Assembly (NCBI RefSeq): GCF_002075885.1
Contig: NZ_MDET01000028.1
Location: forward strand, 1 to 34,298
Direction: 5' to 3'
Origin: Manganibacter manganicus
Lineage (GTDB): Bacteria; Pseudomonadota; Alphaproteobacteria; Rhizobiales; Rhizobiaceae
Length of the DNA stretch: 34,298 nt
The notes beneath the pieces are model-generated. The model made no database searches and was not told the origin of the DNA. It was given only the letters and a program-made list of their open reading frames with translations. Below are positions 16,103 to 24,107 of this stretch, in pieces. The position numbers were made by a program, and so were the translations under genes. The stretch's first letter is position 1, and every line of letters starts with the position of its first letter.

Positions 16103-16900
16103 TCATTTGCGCATGGCCCTCGCCTGCTCGATCAACTTCTTCATCGTCTCGAGATCGGTCGCACCCGGAAAGATCTGGTCCCCGACGACGAAGCCTGGCG
16201 TTCCCGTGATTTTCAGCGCCTGGGCGAGCTCGGCATTTCGGCCAATCGAGCCCTCGATTTCGGGCTGCTGCATGTCCGATTTCAGGCGGGCGGCATCGAG
16301 ACCGATCTCGGCCGCAACCTTCAGTACCACCGCTTCGGTCACGCGAGTCTTGACCGCATAAAGCGCCTTGTGGAATTCGCCATACTTGCCCTGCCGATCG
16401 GCGGCGAGAGCCGCTTTGGCAGCAAACAAGGAATCCGGCCCCAGGATCGGGAATTCCTTGTAGACGATCCGGAGTTGAGGGTCGTCCGCCACCGCCTGCT
16501 CCATTATCGGCGCTACCTGACGGCAATAAGGGCAATTGTAGTCGAAGAACTCGACCAGGGTGACGTCGCCTTGAGCGTTGCCACCCACGGGGCTTTCCTT
16601 GTCGCGGAACAGGTCGTCAGCCCGCTCGGCCAGGGCCGCCTTTGCCGCCGCCGCCTCGCCGGCGCGTTGACGGGCGTCGAGACTTTGAAGCGCTTCCACG
16701 AGAACCTCGGGGTGCGCCAGGATATAGTCGCGCACGCGCTGATCGAACTCGTTCTGGGACATCTCGCCCGCCGCTATCGCCGACTGCCTTGCGCCTTGAA
16801 GGCCCGGTTTCAGCAGGAACGCTCCCGTCAAGCAGGCAAGCAGGAGCAAGCGAAGAATTATGCCGGAACAGCGCCCTACGCACTTTGCCTTGGATTTCAT
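16103..16900 (-). CDS. DsbA-family periplasmic thiol-disulfide oxidoreductase
   Basis: A 265-residue exported protein. After an N-terminal hydrophobic helix (IILRLLLLACLTGAFLL) comes a helical region (FDQRVRDYILAHPEVLVEAL), then the thioredoxin fold with active site FFDYNCPYCRQ, and the cis-Pro loop TGTPGFVVGD. This layout matches the Com1/ScsC/BdbD-type DsbA proteins. The ATG at 16900 has AAGGAG six bases upstream and is preferred over 16918. It likely makes or isomerises disulfides in exported proteins under metal stress; copper clusters often carry such enzymes. About 50 bp separate it from the SCO gene upstream. Confidence 0.92.
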   Translation of the reverse strand: MKSKAKCVGRCSGIILRLLLLACLTGAFLLKPGLQGARQSAIAAGEMSQNEFDQRVRDYILAHPEVLVEALQSLDARQRAGEAAAAKAALAERADDLFRDKESPVGGNAQGDVTLVEFFDYNCPYCRQVAPIMEQAVADDPQLRIVYKEFPILGPDSLFAAKAALAADRQGKYGEFHKALYAVKTRVTEAVVLKVAAEIGLDAARLKSDMQQPEIEGSIGRNAELAQALKITGTPGFVVGDQIFPGATDLETMKKLIEQARAMRK

Positions 16901-16954
16901 GTATTTCTCCTTTTCCATCGAGTATTGCGCCGCGTCTGGCAGAGGGCGCGCGAG

Positions 16955-17719
16955 TCAGAACAGGTTCTTCAGCTTCGCCAGCCAGCCGCCTTCCTGGTCG
17001 CTCCCCTGCACATGATGCGGACGCTCTACGTCATTGGTGAGCGCATTGACGAAGGTGACGAGATTGACCGACGCGAAATCCAGCCCGTGAAAGTTCGCCC
17101 GCCAGCGCCCCTCCTTGTCGATCACGTGTGTAACGATGCCGTGGGCCTGGATCCCGTCTTCGGACTTGGTGAATGTGTGACCGAGGGCTTCGGCCAACTT
17201 GCGCGTCGTATCCTCCGGCTGACCCACTGCCGTGGTCAGGAACAGCCAGTTGGCGGGATCGAGGCCGTGCGCAGGCCCATAGCCGCGCATCACCTCCGGC
17301 GTGTCCCGTGATGGGTCGGTGGTGACGGACACGAAGACGACCTGGTTCCTCATGGGGGTCGCATTCACCATCGCCTGGACCGCGGCAAGTTTCTCCGCAT
17401 GGAGGGGACAGACGTCCGGACAGGACGTGTAGATGAAATGCAGGACGATGACCTTGCTGCGCAGATCGGTAAGGCGGACCGCCCGCCCGTCGGCGGTGCG
17501 CAACGTGAAGTCCGGCGCCGGCTTGTCGATTGCCTGAAAATATTTCTCGTCGCTTTGCAACATAGCATCGACTTCGTTGAGCGAGTGCGCCTTCGCATCG
17601 GCAGCGAAGCCAACTGTCAGCAGCATAAGCGCGATCAGGCATCGTCGCATGCGCCGCCGCGTCTCCAAGGTCCACGACAAGCGCCGTGCCGGAGGCTCAC
17701 TTTGCACTCGAGCCGACAT
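16955..17719 (-). CDS. SCO1/SenC/PrrC-family copper chaperone
   Basis: A thioredoxin-fold protein with the copper site of SCO proteins: Cys-x3-Cys in YTSCPDVCPLHAEKL and a His in HGIVTHVIDKEGR. The segment APDFTLRTADGRAVRLTDL begins the fold. SCO proteins deliver copper to the CuA site of cytochrome oxidase or act as thiol reductases. The start at 17719 overlaps the stop of the upstream gene (TGATG), favouring coupling; it gives 254 residues with a 23-residue basic leader before the hydrophobic helix. An ATG at 17650 (231 residues) would give a more usual signal peptide (RRCLIALMLLTVGFAADAKA). Confidence 0.9.
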   Translation of the reverse strand: MSARVQSEPPARRLSWTLETRRRMRRCLIALMLLTVGFAADAKAHSLNEVDAMLQSDEKYFQAIDKPAPDFTLRTADGRAVRLTDLRSKVIVLHFIYTSCPDVCPLHAEKLAAVQAMVNATPMRNQVVFVSVTTDPSRDTPEVMRGYGPAHGLDPANWLFLTTAVGQPEDTTRKLAEALGHTFTKSEDGIQAHGIVTHVIDKEGRWRANFHGLDFASVNLVTFVNALTNDVERPHHVQGSDQEGGWLAKLKNLF

Positions 17720-18036
17720 CAGACCTTGCCCGCCGTGCCAGTTGGACTGTCGGCATCTTGCGTTGTGGAAACATCCCGGGTGCAGCACGAACTGCTCGCC
17801 ATTCTGTTCACGCAAAGTCCAAGCGCGCACATGGCAACGCAGGGCAGAACACCAAGCAGCAGCGGGGCGATGCCGGCGGCGACCAGAAGGCTCCAGTTGA
17901 AGGCAAGGCCGCCGCCCGCGATGACCGCGCCGGCCGCGAGCAGCACGCGCCGCCCTCCGAGATGGGAGCGAGCGGCAGGGAGGAAGTCGCGACGGAACGA
18001 CGTCTCGCTGGCTTGGATAGGTCCAATGGCGTTCAT
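17719..18036 (-). CDS. Small membrane protein with Cys motifs in the copper/thiol cluster
   Basis: A 105-residue protein with two hydrophobic segments (VLLAAGAVIAGGGLAFNW and LLVAAGIAPLLLGVLPCVAM). The second leads into CVAMCALGLC and then SSSCCTRDV. It is not a named family that could be recognised; similar two-helix Cys proteins are common beside copper genes of Rhizobiales. AAGGAAA lies six bases before the ATG. It is coupled to SCO1 downstream by a TGATG overlap and follows the TlpA-like gene by 13 bp. A role in metal handling at the membrane is inferred only from context and cysteines. Confidence 0.72.
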   Translation of the reverse strand: MNAIGPIQASETSFRRDFLPAARSHLGGRRVLLAAGAVIAGGGLAFNWSLLVAAGIAPLLLGVLPCVAMCALGLCVNRMASSSCCTRDVSTTQDADSPTGTAGKV

Positions 18037-18049
18037 AGGGTTTCCTTTC

Positions 18050-18598
18050 TTATTTTGCAGCGATGCGTCCGCGGATGAAGTCGGCCATTTCAGGGGAATC
18101 CCATTCAGCCGGGCCGATCAGCCGGCCAATTTCCTCGCCCCTGCGATCGATCAGCAACGTCATTGGAAGCCCCGGAGCGCCGAGCGTGAACATGGCCTTG
18201 GCCGAGACGTCGATATTCAGCGCAAGGTGCTTGGTGCCGATCTCGGCGAAGAATTTCTTCACCTGCTCTGGTCCGGCGCGGTCCATCGACAGAGCGACGA
18301 CTTCGAAATCCGGCCCGCCGAGCTCTGCCTGCAGCCGGTCGAGCGTCGGCATTTCCTTGCGGCAAGGCGCACACCATGTCGCCCAGATATTGAGCAGCAC
18401 CACCTTGCCGCGGAAATCGGCAAGCGTTCTCGGCTTTCCGTCGCTGTCTTCAAACCGGATATCCGGAACGGCGACAGGCGTTTCGTGCAACGCAAAACCC
18501 TGCGGCGCCTCTGCGGCCGACGCCGGTTGCGGCAGGATCATCAGCACCGCAACCAAGGCCATGGCCAATTTGCTCGCAATCGTCATGGAAGAACTCAC
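18050..18598 (-). CDS. TlpA/ResA-like periplasmic thiol-disulfide reductase
   Basis: A 182-residue exported thioredoxin-fold protein. After a signal peptide ending near QPASAA come the typical LADFRGKVVLLNIWATWCAPC (active site WCAPC), KEMPTLDRL, and the cis-Pro loop GAPGLPMTLLIDRRG. TlpA proteins reduce disulfides in the periplasm, for example in SCO1 or apocytochrome c and CuA maturation. The GTG start at 18598 overlaps the stop of the DUF411 gene (GTGA); an ATG at 18586 is an alternative. With SCO1 two genes downstream it may form a reductase-chaperone pair, as known for TlpA and ScoI in Bradyrhizobium. Confidence 0.91.
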   Translation of the reverse strand: MSSSMTIASKLAMALVAVLMILPQPASAAEAPQGFALHETPVAVPDIRFEDSDGKPRTLADFRGKVVLLNIWATWCAPCRKEMPTLDRLQAELGGPDFEVVALSMDRAGPEQVKKFFAEIGTKHLALNIDVSAKAMFTLGAPGLPMTLLIDRRGEEIGRLIGPAEWDSPEMADFIRGRIAAK

Positions 18599-19032
18599 TC
18601 GGTCGCGTAAACCGTCGGCGCCTTACCATCCTTGGTGACGGCATAGACGGTGAACGGCTCGGTCTTCTCGCCCACCATTCCCGGCGATCCCATCGGCATG
18701 CCGGGCAGCGATATCCCGGCGATCGCCGGATGTTCGTTGAGGAGTTTCTCGACAATCTTCACCGGAACGTGGCCATCGACGACGTATCCGTCGATGAACA
18801 TGGTGTGGCAGCCCTGGAAATCGGCAGGCACCCCGGCCTTGCTGCTGATCTCGGCGAGATCGTTGGTCGGCTTGACCTCGACGTCGAAGCCGTTCTGGCG
18901 AAGGTAGTCGGCATAACCCTCGCAGCAGCTGCATTGAGGGTTCTTGTAGAGCAGGGCCTTGTGCAACTCGCCTGCCTCAACGGCGGAAAGGCTGGCGGAG
19001 AGGAAGGTCGCGAGAGCGAGAATGCGAAGCAT
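18595..19032 (-). CDS. DUF411 metal-binding periplasmic protein
   Basis: A 145-residue exported protein of the DUF411 family, often encoded beside copper genes. A signal peptide (MLRILALATFLSASLSAVEA) is followed by LYKNPQCSCCEGYADYL, then FQGCHTMFIDGYVVDGHVPV, and a Met-containing GISLPGMPMGSPGM. Cys and Met positions fit copper binding. The ATG at 19032 is chosen because AAAGG lies about eight bases upstream and gives a clean signal; ATGs at 19038 and 19059 also exist. It is coupled to the TlpA-like gene by a GTGA overlap. Confidence 0.88.
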   Translation of the reverse strand: MLRILALATFLSASLSAVEAGELHKALLYKNPQCSCCEGYADYLRQNGFDVEVKPTNDLAEISSKAGVPADFQGCHTMFIDGYVVDGHVPVKIVEKLLNEHPAIAGISLPGMPMGSPGMVGEKTEPFTVYAVTKDGKAPTVYATE

Positions 19033-19086
19033 CGGCATTTTCCTTTCAATGGTAGTCATTGGATTATGGTTGGGTCGGTTCTGCCA

Positions 19087-20553
19087 TCAGGTCTTGTCTT
19101 TCGCGTCGCCAACCCTGAGCACGGTCATCAGTCCGGCTGTCTGGTGATCGGTGATGTGGCAATGCAGCATCCAGTCGCCCGGATTGTCGGCGACGAAGGC
19201 AAGCTCGACCGTGTCCCTGGGCGCAAGGAGAACGGTATCGGCCCACAGGCTGTGCGGAACGGCCGCGCCGTTGCGCTTGAGCACCCGGAAGCTGAACCCG
19301 TGCAGGTGCATCGGATGCCACCACGCGGTTTCGTTGCGCATGGTGACGAGCTGGCTGCGCCCTTGGGCGAGGGTCATCAGCGGCGGCATGCCCGCGTGGC
19401 CGTCGCCCGTCATGGAGGTGCCGTTGATGGACCAGGTGGCGCGGCCGTGCGTCATACCGCCCATCCCCTGCATCATGCCGCCGCCCATCATGTTGCCACC
19501 CATGCCGCTCATCATACCGCCCTGGAGGGCCAGATCGAGGCGTTCGGCGTCCCCGAGGTCGGGCTGGGGAAGCGGATTGGCAGGCAGCCGGAACGGAGCG
19601 TCGAGAGGGTTCTTTCTCAGCGGCGCGTCGTCGGCGTAGGCAAAAGTGGTCAGTTCGTAGGCCAGCTCGTCGTAGAAATCATCGACGACGGCATGGCGGC
19701 TGCCCGGGTCGCCCTGCATGTCGATGATCAGGTCGATGCGCATAGCCGGGCCAAGCAGCAGCCTGCCGCCGTCCGGCTCGTGCGGGTCGCAGGGCTGGCC
19801 GTCCGTGGCGACGACGACGGGCCTGTGGCCATCGAACCTCAAGGCCATGATGCGGGCAAGCGAGGTATTGACGAGCCGCAGGCGCACGCGCTCGCCCGCC
19901 CTGACGCCTTGGGTCCCCGGAACCGTGCCGTTGAGGGTCACCGTGTTGCCGACGCGGCCGGACATGGCCGCTTCCATGCGGTTGCCGAAGCCTGGGGCGA
20001 TCTGCGCGTCAGCATCCAGCCGCCAGTCGGTGAGCACCCACAGGAGGTCACGATCCACCGGGACAGGATCGGCCTCCTCGACTATCAACGCGCCCGCGAG
20101 GCCGCGGCCCAGTTGCTGGAGGCTGTCGGCGTGCGGGTGGTACCAGAAGGTTCCGGCATCGGGCGGCGTGAACTCGTAGACGAAGCTCTCGCCAGGCTTG
20201 ATCGGCGGCTGCGTCAGTCCGGGTACTCCGTCCATCGCGTTCGGCAACCGGATGCCATGCCAATGGACGGTCGTATCCTCTTCGAGACGGTTTTCGACGA
20301 CGATGCGCGCCGGCACTCCTTGCCGGAGCCGCAATTCCGGGCCGGGGATGCGGCCGTCATAGGCCCATACTCCGGTTGCCGGACCGTTTTCTCCCTTGAG
20401 AGCGGCACGGGCCCGGCCTGGTGAGATTCTGTACTCGCTGGCAGGCGTTGCGAAGCTCGGCGATGGTTTCAGCATGAGCGTTGTGACGGCAAGTGCCGTG
20501 CCTGCCCGGAGGACCTCCCGGCGCGACACCAGACAATTCGAAAAGACGGACAC
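19087..20553 (-). CDS. Multicopper oxidase (CopA/CueO-like), Tat exported
   Basis: A 488-residue periplasmic oxidase. A Tat signal with SRREVLRAGTALAV is seen at residues 10-24. All four copper-ligand motifs are present: TTVHWHGIRL, FWYHPHADS, WWHPMHLHGFSF and MLHCHITDHQTAGLM, so the type 1 site and trinuclear cluster should form. A Met-rich loop with 10 methionines between the second and third pairs (MMSGMGGNMMGGGMMQGMGG) resembles the Cu(I)-binding insert of CueO-type cuprous oxidases. It starts at GTG 20553 with AAGGA seven bases upstream. The likely role is oxidation of Cu(I) in the periplasm. Confidence 0.93.
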   Translation of the reverse strand: MSVFSNCLVSRREVLRAGTALAVTTLMLKPSPSFATPASEYRISPGRARAALKGENGPATGVWAYDGRIPGPELRLRQGVPARIVVENRLEEDTTVHWHGIRLPNAMDGVPGLTQPPIKPGESFVYEFTPPDAGTFWYHPHADSLQQLGRGLAGALIVEEADPVPVDRDLLWVLTDWRLDADAQIAPGFGNRMEAAMSGRVGNTVTLNGTVPGTQGVRAGERVRLRLVNTSLARIMALRFDGHRPVVVATDGQPCDPHEPDGGRLLLGPAMRIDLIIDMQGDPGSRHAVVDDFYDELAYELTTFAYADDAPLRKNPLDAPFRLPANPLPQPDLGDAERLDLALQGGMMSGMGGNMMGGGMMQGMGGMTHGRATWSINGTSMTGDGHAGMPPLMTLAQGRSQLVTMRNETAWWHPMHLHGFSFRVLKRNGAAVPHSLWADTVLLAPRDTVELAFVADNPGDWMLHCHITDHQTAGLMTVLRVGDAKDKT

Positions 20554-20691
20554 TTCAAATCCTTCGGCAGCTAGCGCCGATGGACTACGGGCTCACGAAT
20601 GCCCGCTTGGTCATCGGCAATTCGCACCTGTCCGAGAATCGGGCAGATGCGCTCGGACGCCATAATCAGCCTTCAGGGCGGATTCCTGGCG

Positions 20692-21063
20692 TTAGACGAA
20701 GCTGAAAGGTCTGGGAGGATATGGGTCGGGATCGGCGTCGCGCCCGCGCAGGAACGCGGTCGACAACGATGCGGGAGAGGGTGCGGGACGCGCAGTGGCG
20801 AGTCCCAGGCCGCCGGGAAGCACGGCCACGGCAGGCGCGACACAGGCCAGCGGACAGACCGTCATCTTGCCGTTGTCCGATTTCTGGTCGGGACAGGCTG
20901 AGCAACCGTCATCGGACGTCATGCCCATGCGGGACGCTCCCATGTCGGCAGCCATAGCCATCTTCACCGCCATGGCGGTGGCCTGAACGGGAGACATACC
21001 GAGGCCTGCGGCGATGGAGACCGCAATCAACAGGGCGAGGAGGTGTCTGGCTGACCAGCGCAT
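20692..21063 (-). CDS. Exported small Cys/Met protein, DUF2946-like
   Basis: A 123-residue protein with a signal peptide (LLALLIAVSIAAGLGMSPVQA), a Met-rich stretch (MAVKMAMAADMGASRMGM), CSACPDQ and TVCPLACVAPAVAVLP, and a Pro-rich end with DPDPYPPRPF. The layout resembles DUF2946-type proteins found beside copper genes; the assignment is tentative. The Met and Cys clusters could bind copper. It is the most upstream gene of the minus-strand copper/thiol block, 138 bp before the multicopper oxidase. No ribosome site or promoter is obvious, so its own expression is uncertain. Confidence 0.62.
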   Translation of the reverse strand: MRWSARHLLALLIAVSIAAGLGMSPVQATAMAVKMAMAADMGASRMGMTSDDGCSACPDQKSDNGKMTVCPLACVAPAVAVLPGGLGLATARPAPSPASLSTAFLRGRDADPDPYPPRPFSFV

Positions 21064-21820
21064 GGAAGCAATCTACATTGCCGAGCGCGATTTCTCAACA
21101 CAGGCATTTGCCATCGACTGCGGCTAAAAGGCAGGACAGCAAGCATAAGAATTGAGATCGGAGAATCCAGCCGGGGCGTAAAACCAGCGTCTCCACCTTT
21201 CCGCAGGACCGGCTTTCGCCATGGGCTTGCCGGGCTGATAATCGACCGATCGTGCCCCGTGCTGCCGCGAGCCTGTCGACACGATCCCTCTGGGACAGCG
21301 GTGGCTACTCCCAAATGTGCGCCAACGAGACCAAGAGCAATCCGAAAATCACGAACCGACCGCAATTTCCTGTCCGGCGTTGGACAAGTGATCCTCGACT
21401 TTAAGGGGTAATCGGAACAGCAACACTCCACCCCAGGCGGAATGGCGGCGACGGTCGAGTTAAAAAGCAGCTACCCCCAACGACTGAGAGAATGATCGGC
21501 ATCAGCACATAACCGGCTACCTCGAACCATGCGATAATCCCAAAGAGCCCGCTACGACCAAAAGAAAGGCGCAACGGATGACAGCGAGAAGCCCGACGCC
21601 GCCGTGCCCGTATGGGAGATGGAAGCCGCAGCCGCTCTCTATGCATTGCGACGGTGATGCGGAAACGAATTCGTCCGTCTATCTCTTTGGCGCAGTGAAA
21701 TTCGCTTCCATTTCAATTGCCGCAACGCCGAAGCTTGCGATCACCCTGATTGACCGCAAGAGCCACCGCCCCCGGCTTCAAGCTGGGGCCGGTGGCATGC
21801 CGGTGTCAGCCGAAATTCCG
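21064..21820. other. 757-bp gap with decayed coding fragments
   Basis: No intact gene could be supported. On the minus strand, 21404-21553 reads as the end of a small membrane protein (LFGIIAWFEVAGYVLMPIIL, then CFLTRP). A matching hydrophobic stretch, VIRCAFLLVVAGSL, lies just upstream in another frame, suggesting a frameshifted remnant. At 21312-21365 another short hydrophobic end, RFVIFGLLLVSLAHIWE, is visible without a start. The gap should hold the promoter of the copper/thiol block, but no clear -35/-10 pair was found. It also contains a strong hairpin listed separately. Confidence 0.4.
21762..21796 (-). terminator. Strong hairpin after the anchor-protein gene
   Basis: GCCACCG at 21762-21768 pairs with CGGTGGC at 21790-21796, with a further GC-rich inner stem, 25 bp past the stop codon of the minus-strand gene. 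No T-run follows, so it is a possible 3'-end or processing structure rather than a textbook intrinsic terminator. Confidence 0.45.
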
Positions 21821-22585
21821 TTACATCATCCGCTTTAGGTCGCTATAAGCGCCACGCGTCCGTAGTGTGAGGGTCATCTCAGAGCCTGTCCGGTTTCTCC
21901 AGAACCAGCCATGGTTTCCGGGAAAAGCCGCTTCCAGAACGCCTTCCTGTTCCGATACGCCGCGTCCCTTCTCATATGAGACTGCATTGCCCCCGCCGTC
22001 ACCATGCGTATCGTAGTTCACGACGGCGCCGTTTGCCGTCCAGTGGAACTCGGCTTGCGCTCCCTGCTCCATCACAAGCTTGACCTCTACCCCTTCGCCG
22101 GGAGCCAGATTGAAAGAGACCTCGTCGCGCCATTCCGACGTGACCTCCTGCGGAGCTTCGGACGGCGCCGCCGCTAAACGCTTGGCGGCAGGCTGTTCGG
22201 CGACCCGCTCGGAAGCGGGAGGCACAGATGCTTCGGAAGAGGCAATATCCGGCGACCCGACCGGAAGCGCCGGAAGCACCTGGGTAAATTCCTTAAGCAT
22301 GGTTTCGATCCGGTCGAGCCTGGTATCCAGCGAGAGGTCGACGCCGTCGGCCTGCTTAGTTGCCGCGGCGTCCTGTGTTGCCTCCAGGGCCAGTTGCGTC
22401 TTGATCTCTCCCATCTGGGTCAGACCAAGGACACGGCCGATCCCGGTGGGATCAACGGCGTATTCGGACGGCAAGACAACGAAAGCAAGAATGGCCGAGG
22501 CGGTGATGCCCGCAATCCAGGTCGAACGTTTGAGTTGCGCAGAAGTCGGCAGGTCCGCGCGACGGGGAAGGTCTGTGTTGTACAT
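21821..22585 (-). CDS. Transmembrane anchor protein partnered with HupE
   Basis: A 254-residue protein with one N-terminal membrane helix (WIAGITASAILAFVVLP). A variable, Ala/Pro/Glu-rich stalk follows from about 75 to 150. The periplasmic domain has WRDEVSFNLAPGEGVEVKL, AEFHWTANGAVVNYDTHGDG and HGWFWRNRTGSEMTLTLRT. Similar proteins are annotated as transmembrane anchor proteins in metal-related operons. It starts 11 bp after the HupE gene and has GAGGA nine bases before the ATG. It may hold or support the HupE-type permease; the His residues in the C-terminal domain could bind metal. Confidence 0.75.
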   Translation of the reverse strand: MYNTDLPRRADLPTSAQLKRSTWIAGITASAILAFVVLPSEYAVDPTGIGRVLGLTQMGEIKTQLALEATQDAAATKQADGVDLSLDTRLDRIETMLKEFTQVLPALPVGSPDIASSEASVPPASERVAEQPAAKRLAAAPSEAPQEVTSEWRDEVSFNLAPGEGVEVKLVMEQGAQAEFHWTANGAVVNYDTHGDGGGNAVSYEKGRGVSEQEGVLEAAFPGNHGWFWRNRTGSEMTLTLRTRGAYSDLKRMM

Positions 22586-22596
22586 GGTGAAATTCC

Positions 22597-23331
22597 TCAG
22601 GCAGATACGAAAAATCCGGCGATCTGGTACCCGGTCAGCACGAAGCCGGCCGTCATCATCGCCACGTTTGCAGAATAGGCGTGCCGCCAGAAGCTCGGCT
22701 TGAGCCGCCAGTAGCTCATCACGATCAAGATCGCGCCGAGAGCGAGAAGCTGGCCAATCTCCACGCCGACGTTGAACGCTAGCAGGTTCGGCACGAGCCC
22801 ATCGGGCGAGATTTCATACTCGATGATCTTGGTCGACAGGCCAAAGCCATGGAAGAAGCCGAAGAGCAGTGTCGCAACCTTGGTATTGGGCTGGAAGCCC
22901 AGCCATCGCTGGAACGCGCTTATGTTATCGAGCGCCTTGTAGACGACCGAAAGGCCGATGATTGCATCGATGATGTAGCTGTTGATGCCGACGTTGAAGT
23001 ACACGCCGAGCAGCATGGTCGTGGAGTGACCGATAGCGAACAGGCTGACGTAGATCGCGATGTGCTGCATCCGATAAAGGAAGAAAATCACGCCGAGCAG
23101 GAACAGAATATGGTCGTATCCCGTGACCATGTGTTTGGCACCGAGATAGATGAACGACAGGAGGTGAAGGCCGCTGATCTCCTGGATATAGCCCTTGTCG
23201 CCCTCGGCGACGGCATGTGCGTAAGCCGAGCCAGAGGCAACGACAAGGGACAAGAGAACCGCGGCAGCGAGCGCGAGGGAGCGCGGATCGCATGCAGCGA
23301 TTCCGCCGCCCCGTTGAGGCAGTGCAGTCAT
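22597..23331 (-). CDS. HupE/UreJ-family metal permease
   Basis: A 244-residue membrane protein with signal-like N-terminus and six to seven helices. Family hallmarks are GYDHILFLLGVIFFLYR and LLFGFFHGFGLSTKI, with the His and Asp residues used for Ni/Co passage in HupE. HupE/UreJ proteins carry Ni or related ions across the inner membrane. Here they are not near hydrogenase or urease genes, so the substrate is open. AAGGA lies eight bases before the ATG. It is followed directly by the anchor-protein gene and preceded by a His-rich exported peptide, with the csoR-MFS unit divergent beyond. Confidence 0.86.
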   Translation of the reverse strand: MTALPQRGGGIAACDPRSLALAAAVLLSLVVASGSAYAHAVAEGDKGYIQEISGLHLLSFIYLGAKHMVTGYDHILFLLGVIFFLYRMQHIAIYVSLFAIGHSTTMLLGVYFNVGINSYIIDAIIGLSVVYKALDNISAFQRWLGFQPNTKVATLLFGFFHGFGLSTKIIEYEISPDGLVPNLLAFNVGVEIGQLLALGAILIVMSYWRLKPSFWRHAYSANVAMMTAGFVLTGYQIAGFFVSA

Positions 23332-23388
23332 GGTGAGAATCCTTGGGTAATGCGTTTAGATGACGGACCGCATGGCCCGTATTCTACA

Positions 23389-23745
23389 TTACGCCAAGGA
23401 TTGGGGAGGTCGGTCACCCGGGAGGGGGTTGGCGGCTAAGACAGCAAGTCCGGGGAGCCCTGACAGCCTCTCCGGAACCGTTCTTATCGCGTAAACGATG
23501 AGAACTGGAAAGGTGGGCGTGTCGTGGCTGTGGTCAGCCGCATGCAGCGCTGAATGGTCTGGGTCGGCCGCATCGTCGTCGTGGGAGTGGCTATGATGGT
23601 CGTGTGCGGCCGTCATAGCATCGGGCACTATTCCTAGCGCTTCTGTCTTGCCGGAACCTGCGGAAAGCGCGAACGCTGTCACGGCCACGCAGAGCGTGGC
23701 CACGAGCAGCATCCTTGCAAGCGTGGTCAGGGTACAAAACGACAT
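23389..23745 (-). CDS. His-rich exported protein
   Basis: A 118-residue protein with a hydrophobic N-terminus (LLVATLCVAVTAFALSAG) and a His/Asp cluster, AHDHHSHSHDDD, continuing to HSALHAADHSHD, which should bind Ni, Co, Zn or Cu in the periplasm. It ends in TVPERLSGLPGLAVLAANPL without known motifs. The ATG at 23745 is used; no ribosome site is clear, and an ATG at 23712 directly after AAGG is possible. It is divergent from csoR with 86 bp between the start codons and precedes the HupE gene by 57 bp. A role as a metal-binding buffer or delivery protein is inference. Confidence 0.6.
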   Translation of the reverse strand: MSFCTLTTLARMLLVATLCVAVTAFALSAGSGKTEALGIVPDAMTAAHDHHSHSHDDDAADPDHSALHAADHSHDTPTFPVLIVYAIRTVPERLSGLPGLAVLAANPLPGDRPPQSLA

Positions 23746-23796
23746 CGTTAACAATTTGTATGCCCGGCCGATTAAGGCTTGGTTAAGGCGATCCTG

Positions 23797-23823
23797 TTGA
23801 CTCTATCCTATGGGGGAGGATAG
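23797..23823 (+). promoter_or_regulatory. Putative CsoR-type operator with promoter of csoR-MFS
   Basis: CTATCCT (23803-23809) and AGGATAG (23817-23823) are an inverted pair around ATGGGGG, a G-tract dyad typical of CsoR/RcnR-family operators. TTGACT at 23797-23802 fits a -35 box; a -10 would fall inside the right arm near 23820. Binding here would block the promoter, giving autorepression relieved by metal. Confidence 0.65.
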
Positions 23824-23831
23824 GAAATATC

Positions 23832-24107
23832 ATGACTGATCGTCGACATTTCTCCCATCCCGACATCGTGAAACGGCTTAAGCGCGCCGAGGGACATCTG
23901 CGCAGCGTCGTCGCCATGATCGAAGGAGGAAGATCCTGCCTAGACATAGCCCAGCAGCTGCACGCGGTGGAGAAAGCGGTCGCGCAGGCCAAGCGGACCC
24001 TGATCCACGACCACCTCGACCACTGTTTAGAGGAAACCGTCGGCCCGCTGCCGCGAGAGAAGCGCGGTCCGGTCAACGAGTTCAAGCAGATCGCGAAGTA
24101 CCTCTGA
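23832..24107 (+). CDS. CsoR/RcnR-family metal-sensing repressor
   Basis: A 91-residue all-helical DNA-binding repressor (DUF156 fold). SHPDIVKRLKRAEGHLRSVV is the conserved first helix. Cys36 (GRSCLDIA), His61 and Cys65 (HDHLDHCLEE) match exactly the Cys-His-Cys copper ligands of Mycobacterium CsoR (36, 61, 65). However, the downstream exporter has a His-rich Ni/Co-style tail, so the sensed metal is uncertain. AGGA six bases upstream is the ribosome site. Its stop overlaps the MFS start (TGATG), so it heads that operon. Confidence 0.9.
   Translation: MTDRRHFSHPDIVKRLKRAEGHLRSVVAMIEGGRSCLDIAQQLHAVEKAVAQAKRTLIHDHLDHCLEETVGPLPREKRGPVNEFKQIAKYL

Noticed and set aside
18730..20424. A 564-residue plus-strand frame across DUF411 and the multicopper oxidase
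   Set aside because: It lies antisense to genes with complete catalytic motifs, and its His/Arg/Gly-rich composition fits a shadow frame.
21578..21838. An 86-residue plus-strand frame in the gap before the anchor gene
   Set aside because: No family resemblance, no ribosome site, and it overlaps the hairpin and the end of the anchor gene on the other strand.
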